From: CAYFMS01 sp964491425
Lineage (GTDB): Bacteria > Patescibacteriota > Patescibacteriia > UBA9934
Reading direction: 5' to 3'
Assembly: GCA_964491425.1 (NCBI GenBank)
Contig: CAZBFR010000016.1
Coordinates: 1 to 15,933, forward strand
Length of the DNA stretch: 15,933 bases
Positions 13,645-15,933 of this stretch are shown here, piece by piece (within the stretch, counting starts at the first letter, position 1; each line of letters opens with the position of its first letter). Position numbers and translations under genes: made by a program. Under the pieces are notes generated by a model. The model ran no database searches and was not told the DNA's origin. It saw nothing but the letters and a program-made list of their open reading frames with translations.

Positions 13645-14483
13645 AATTATCGATTGTCATTGTTACATTTCGTGAGAGTGAAGAGGTACTGCGTGCCTGT
13701 TTTTCATCCGTAAAGCGGGCTCGGGATATTTCGTTTGAAACGATTGTTGTTGATAATGGGGGGAGCGATATGACGAAGGCGCTCATTGGCGAGTTTGGAT
13801 TCGATTACGTACGAAATACCGAGAATCGAGGGTTTGCCTACGCGGTAAATCAGGGAATGCGAAGGGCGCGCGGCGAGTATGTCCTTCTTCTTAACCCGGA
13901 TACGGAATTCGGCCCCGATGTGTTAAAGAAAATGACGGATCACCTCGATCGGGACCAGGAAGTGGGGATCGCGAGTGCGATTATTCGCTATCCGGACGGA
14001 GGGATCCAAGATAGTATTCGTCGGTTTCCGGGCGTCGTCGATCAACTCCAAATGCTTTTTAAAATTCCGCACGTTTTCGAAACAAGCGCTTTTCGTCGTT
14101 ACATGATGCGGGACGCCGATCCGCTTAAAACGCAGGATGTAGATTCGATTATGGGCGCTTTTATGTTTATTCGAAGGTCCTTGATTGACGCGATCGGGTA
14201 TTTCGACGAACGGTACTTTATTTGGTTTGAGGAGGTTGATTATTGTAAGATGGCCCACGACGCGGGATTTGCGATCCGTCACTACGCGGACGTCGAAATT
14301 ACGCACCACAAAGGGCACACATTCTCAAAGATTGCGACCCTCCGAAAGCAAAAATGGATTCGCACAAGTCTACGTAAGTATTTGTACAAGCATCGCGGTC
14401 TTGCGGTTGCGAGCCTGTTTTGGGCGCTTACGCCGATCTTTATTCTTCTTGGATACGCGGTAGCAATGATAAAACCGAAATAA
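13641..14483 (+). CDS. GT2-family glycosyltransferase, WbbL (rhamnosyltransferase) type
   Basis: A 280-residue GT-A enzyme with the layout of the WbbL group: LSIVIVTFRESEEVLRACFS (3-22), VVDNGGSD (36-43), ENRGFAYAVNQGMRRARGEY (61-80), LLNPDTEF (83-90) as the DxD-like site, and YFIWFEEVDYC (192-202) as the acidic catalytic segment. A C-terminal hydrophobic helix (about 254-275) should tether it to the membrane. The start is the ATG that overlaps the previous stop as ATGA. The frame is open further upstream inside the previous gene, but that part has no family character. Rhamnose is only the commonest sugar in this group, not shown here. Confidence 0.9.
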   Translation: MKLSIVIVTFRESEEVLRACFSSVKRARDISFETIVVDNGGSDMTKALIGEFGFDYVRNTENRGFAYAVNQGMRRARGEYVLLLNPDTEFGPDVLKKMTDHLDRDQEVGIASAIIRYPDGGIQDSIRRFPGVVDQLQMLFKIPHVFETSAFRRYMMRDADPLKTQDVDSIMGAFMFIRRSLIDAIGYFDERYFIWFEEVDYCKMAHDAGFAIRHYADVEITHHKGHTFSKIATLRKQKWIRTSLRKYLYKHRGLAVASLFWALTPIFILLGYAVAMIKPK

Positions 14484-14484
14484 T

Positions 14485-15933
14485 ATGCTTTTTGATCAGT
14501 TATTTTCAAAATGGACTCTTAAACTTCTCGGGATCACGCTCGGGATCCACGCGCTCGCGCTTCTCGCTTGGGCGGTTCCCGAAACGTCGATTGTATTTCT
14601 TTTGGTAGCCATAGGGGGAGTTTTTTACGCCACGCGCAAGTCGCTTGAATACGGACTTCTAATCGCGTTTTTCGAAATCATTATCGGGGGTCACGGGCGA
14701 CTATTTTCAGCCGACCTGTTTGGATTTTCATTGTCACTACGAATGGCGATTTTTATTGCTGTGATGCTTGCCTTTGCTTACGGGTGGTGGAAGCGCGAAT
14801 ATCGACCGCGATTCCTATTCTCCCGTGATAGTGGGTTTGTTATCCTTCTCGTTGCCGTTGCGTTTGGAAGTCTCGTTGGATTTATTCGTAACGATTTTGG
14901 ATTTGCCTTTGACGATGCGAATAGTTACAGCGTGCTTCTCTACGGATTGCCATTTTCCGCGCTTCTCGTAACGCAACAAATGAAACGACGTTTTCTTCAA
15001 GTTCTTGTTCTTGGCGCGCTTGTTCTTTCCATTAGCTCAGTTCTTCTTTCTTACGCGTTTACGCACCTCGACGGCGATCTTCTCCACGTTCTCTACCGAT
15101 TCCTTCGCGACTCGCGTCTCTACGAAATCACCCTTCAGCTTATCCACGAACCACCGGCGGGTCGCTTTGAGGCCCTACTTTCTAACGTGTTTCCGGCAAA
15201 TACCTACTGGTACCGAATTTTCGGGCCGTCGCAATTCTATACGGGCGTTCTTCTTATGTTGCTTCTTGCGATGGGGGCCTTCGCGTACGTAAAGCAACGA
15301 ACCCCGCCGTTATTTTACGCACTCTTTGGACTTACGGCGTTTAGTTTTTTCCTCGGAATGTCACGAAGTTTTTTCATTGGGTTCGGGGTGGCGGTCCTCC
15401 TCCTTCTTGTCGGTGCGCTTATTTCAAGTAGACGCATCACCGCGTTAACGAGGAGCATTTCGTTTGGCGCCACGGCTGTTTTCGCGGTTCTCGCGATTGT
15501 GATCTCGGTAAAGCTCCCGATCCCGCCAAATCCTCCTATCGAAGAAGCGGCCTTCTATTCGTCTTCGAAAGATACGACGCGAAGCATGGCGGTTGCTTCG
15601 AGGTGGCAAATGCTTGATCCAATTTTAACCGAACTGAAAAAAAATCCGATTACGGGCGCAGGTTTTGGTAAAACGATTACGTATCAAAGTTCGGACCCGC
15701 GTGTTATTGCGGAGACTGCTGGGGGAGTGTATACGACGTATCGTTTCGAATGGGGCTACCTCGACCTGCTTTTAAAGATGGGAATCTTGGGTGTTGTCGG
15801 ATTTGCGGTCTACGCTTGGTTTTTCCTCAAGGCAAGTCTGTATACGGTAAAAAAACATGGGTACGATTGGCTCGTCTACGGTCTCCTCGCGTCCGTTATT
15901 GGACTTTACGCGCTAAATATCTTTACCCCGTAT
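14485..15933 (+). CDS. O-antigen ligase/polymerase-like membrane protein, 3' end outside window
   Basis: The frame is open from ATG 14485 to the last base, giving 483 residues with no stop, so the gene continues beyond the window. It is a multi-helix membrane protein. A conserved SRSFFIGFGVA helix (R294) is followed by an extracytoplasmic stretch with SRWQML (R373) and NPITGAGFGKT (387-397), then EWGYLDLLLKMGILG leading back into the membrane. This is the order found in the Wzy_C/WaaL family, which joins or transfers lipid-linked glycans on the outer face of the membrane. It begins one base after the previous stop (TAA-T-ATG), with no Shine-Dalgarno. Whether it is a polymerase or a ligase (glycoprotein or surface) cannot be decided from sequence. 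Confidence 0.85.
   Translation, partial: MLFDQLFSKWTLKLLGITLGIHALALLAWAVPETSIVFLLVAIGGVFYATRKSLEYGLLIAFFEIIIGGHGRLFSADLFGFSLSLRMAIFIAVMLAFAYGWWKREYRPRFLFSRDSGFVILLVAVAFGSLVGFIRNDFGFAFDDANSYSVLLYGLPFSALLVTQQMKRRFLQVLVLGALVLSISSVLLSYAFTHLDGDLLHVLYRFLRDSRLYEITLQLIHEPPAGRFEALLSNVFPANTYWYRIFGPSQFYTGVLLMLLLAMGAFAYVKQRTPPLFYALFGLTAFSFFLGMSRSFFIGFGVAVLLLLVGALISSRRITALTRSISFGATAVFAVLAIVISVKLPIPPNPPIEEAAFYSSSKDTTRSMAVASRWQMLDPILTELKKNPITGAGFGKTITYQSSDPRVIAETAGGVYTTYRFEWGYLDLLLKMGILGVVGFAVYAWFFLKASLYTVKKHGYDWLVYGLLASVIGLYALNIFTPY

Noticed and set aside
1..15933. CRISPR array, insertion sequence, phage or toxin-antitoxin genes
   Set aside because: I found no regularly spaced repeats, terminal inverted repeats, transposase, integrase or small toxin-like pair on either strand.

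Overview
The window looks like a piece of a small bacterial genome from the Candidate Phyla Radiation (Patescibacteria), most likely a Parcubacteria-like lineage. This placement is inferred from gene content, not from a tree. Supporting signs are an alanyl-tRNA synthetase that stops after its editing domain, an RNA polymerase alpha subunit without a C-terminal domain, a six-helix half-size MFS protein, very tight gene packing, and a secreted protein with an N-terminal repeat I associate with CPR proteins. The code is standard: TGA ends three genes, so this is not the UGA=Gly code of Gracilibacteria/SR1.

Layout. Positions 1-3300 hold the 3' part of murJ (lipid II flippase), then alaS and a tRNA-Gly(CCC), closed by a hairpin-plus-T terminator. 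Positions 3375-4963 hold a secreted protein of atypical composition with a probable caspase/gingipain-fold (clan CD) cysteine peptidase core. msrB follows, convergent with and overlapping a minus-strand HAM1/ITPA-like nucleotide pyrophosphatase. A half-size MFS protein is transcribed divergently from the latter, with only 29 bp between the two start codons. Positions 6570-10486 are the alpha-operon type block infA-rpmJ-rpsM-rpsK-rpsD-rpoA-rplQ followed by rplM-rpsI, driven by two tandem promoters and ended by a clean terminator. From 10487 to the window end runs a polysaccharide operon: Wzx-like flippase, GT4 glycosyltransferase, two GT2 glycosyltransferases and an O-antigen ligase/polymerase-like protein cut by the window edge. 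The genes overlap or nearly touch, so they probably form one transcription unit that builds, flips and joins a surface glycan.

The most striking signal that is not itself a gene concerns transcription and translation starts. Four genes that open a transcription unit (alaS, the secreted protein, the MFS gene, the flippase) have a -10 hexamer ending only 7 or 8 bases before the ATG, which predicts leaderless mRNAs; infA has about 13 bases. Inside the operons, many genes start at a TAA-T-ATG or TAA-TT-ATG junction, several of them without any Shine-Dalgarno sequence. Conserved genes use CGA heavily for arginine, while the secreted protein gene uses AGA/AGG and is AT-richer, which suggests a different history.

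No stretch over 300 bases lacks a gene. I see no insertion sequence, CRISPR array, phage gene or replication origin.
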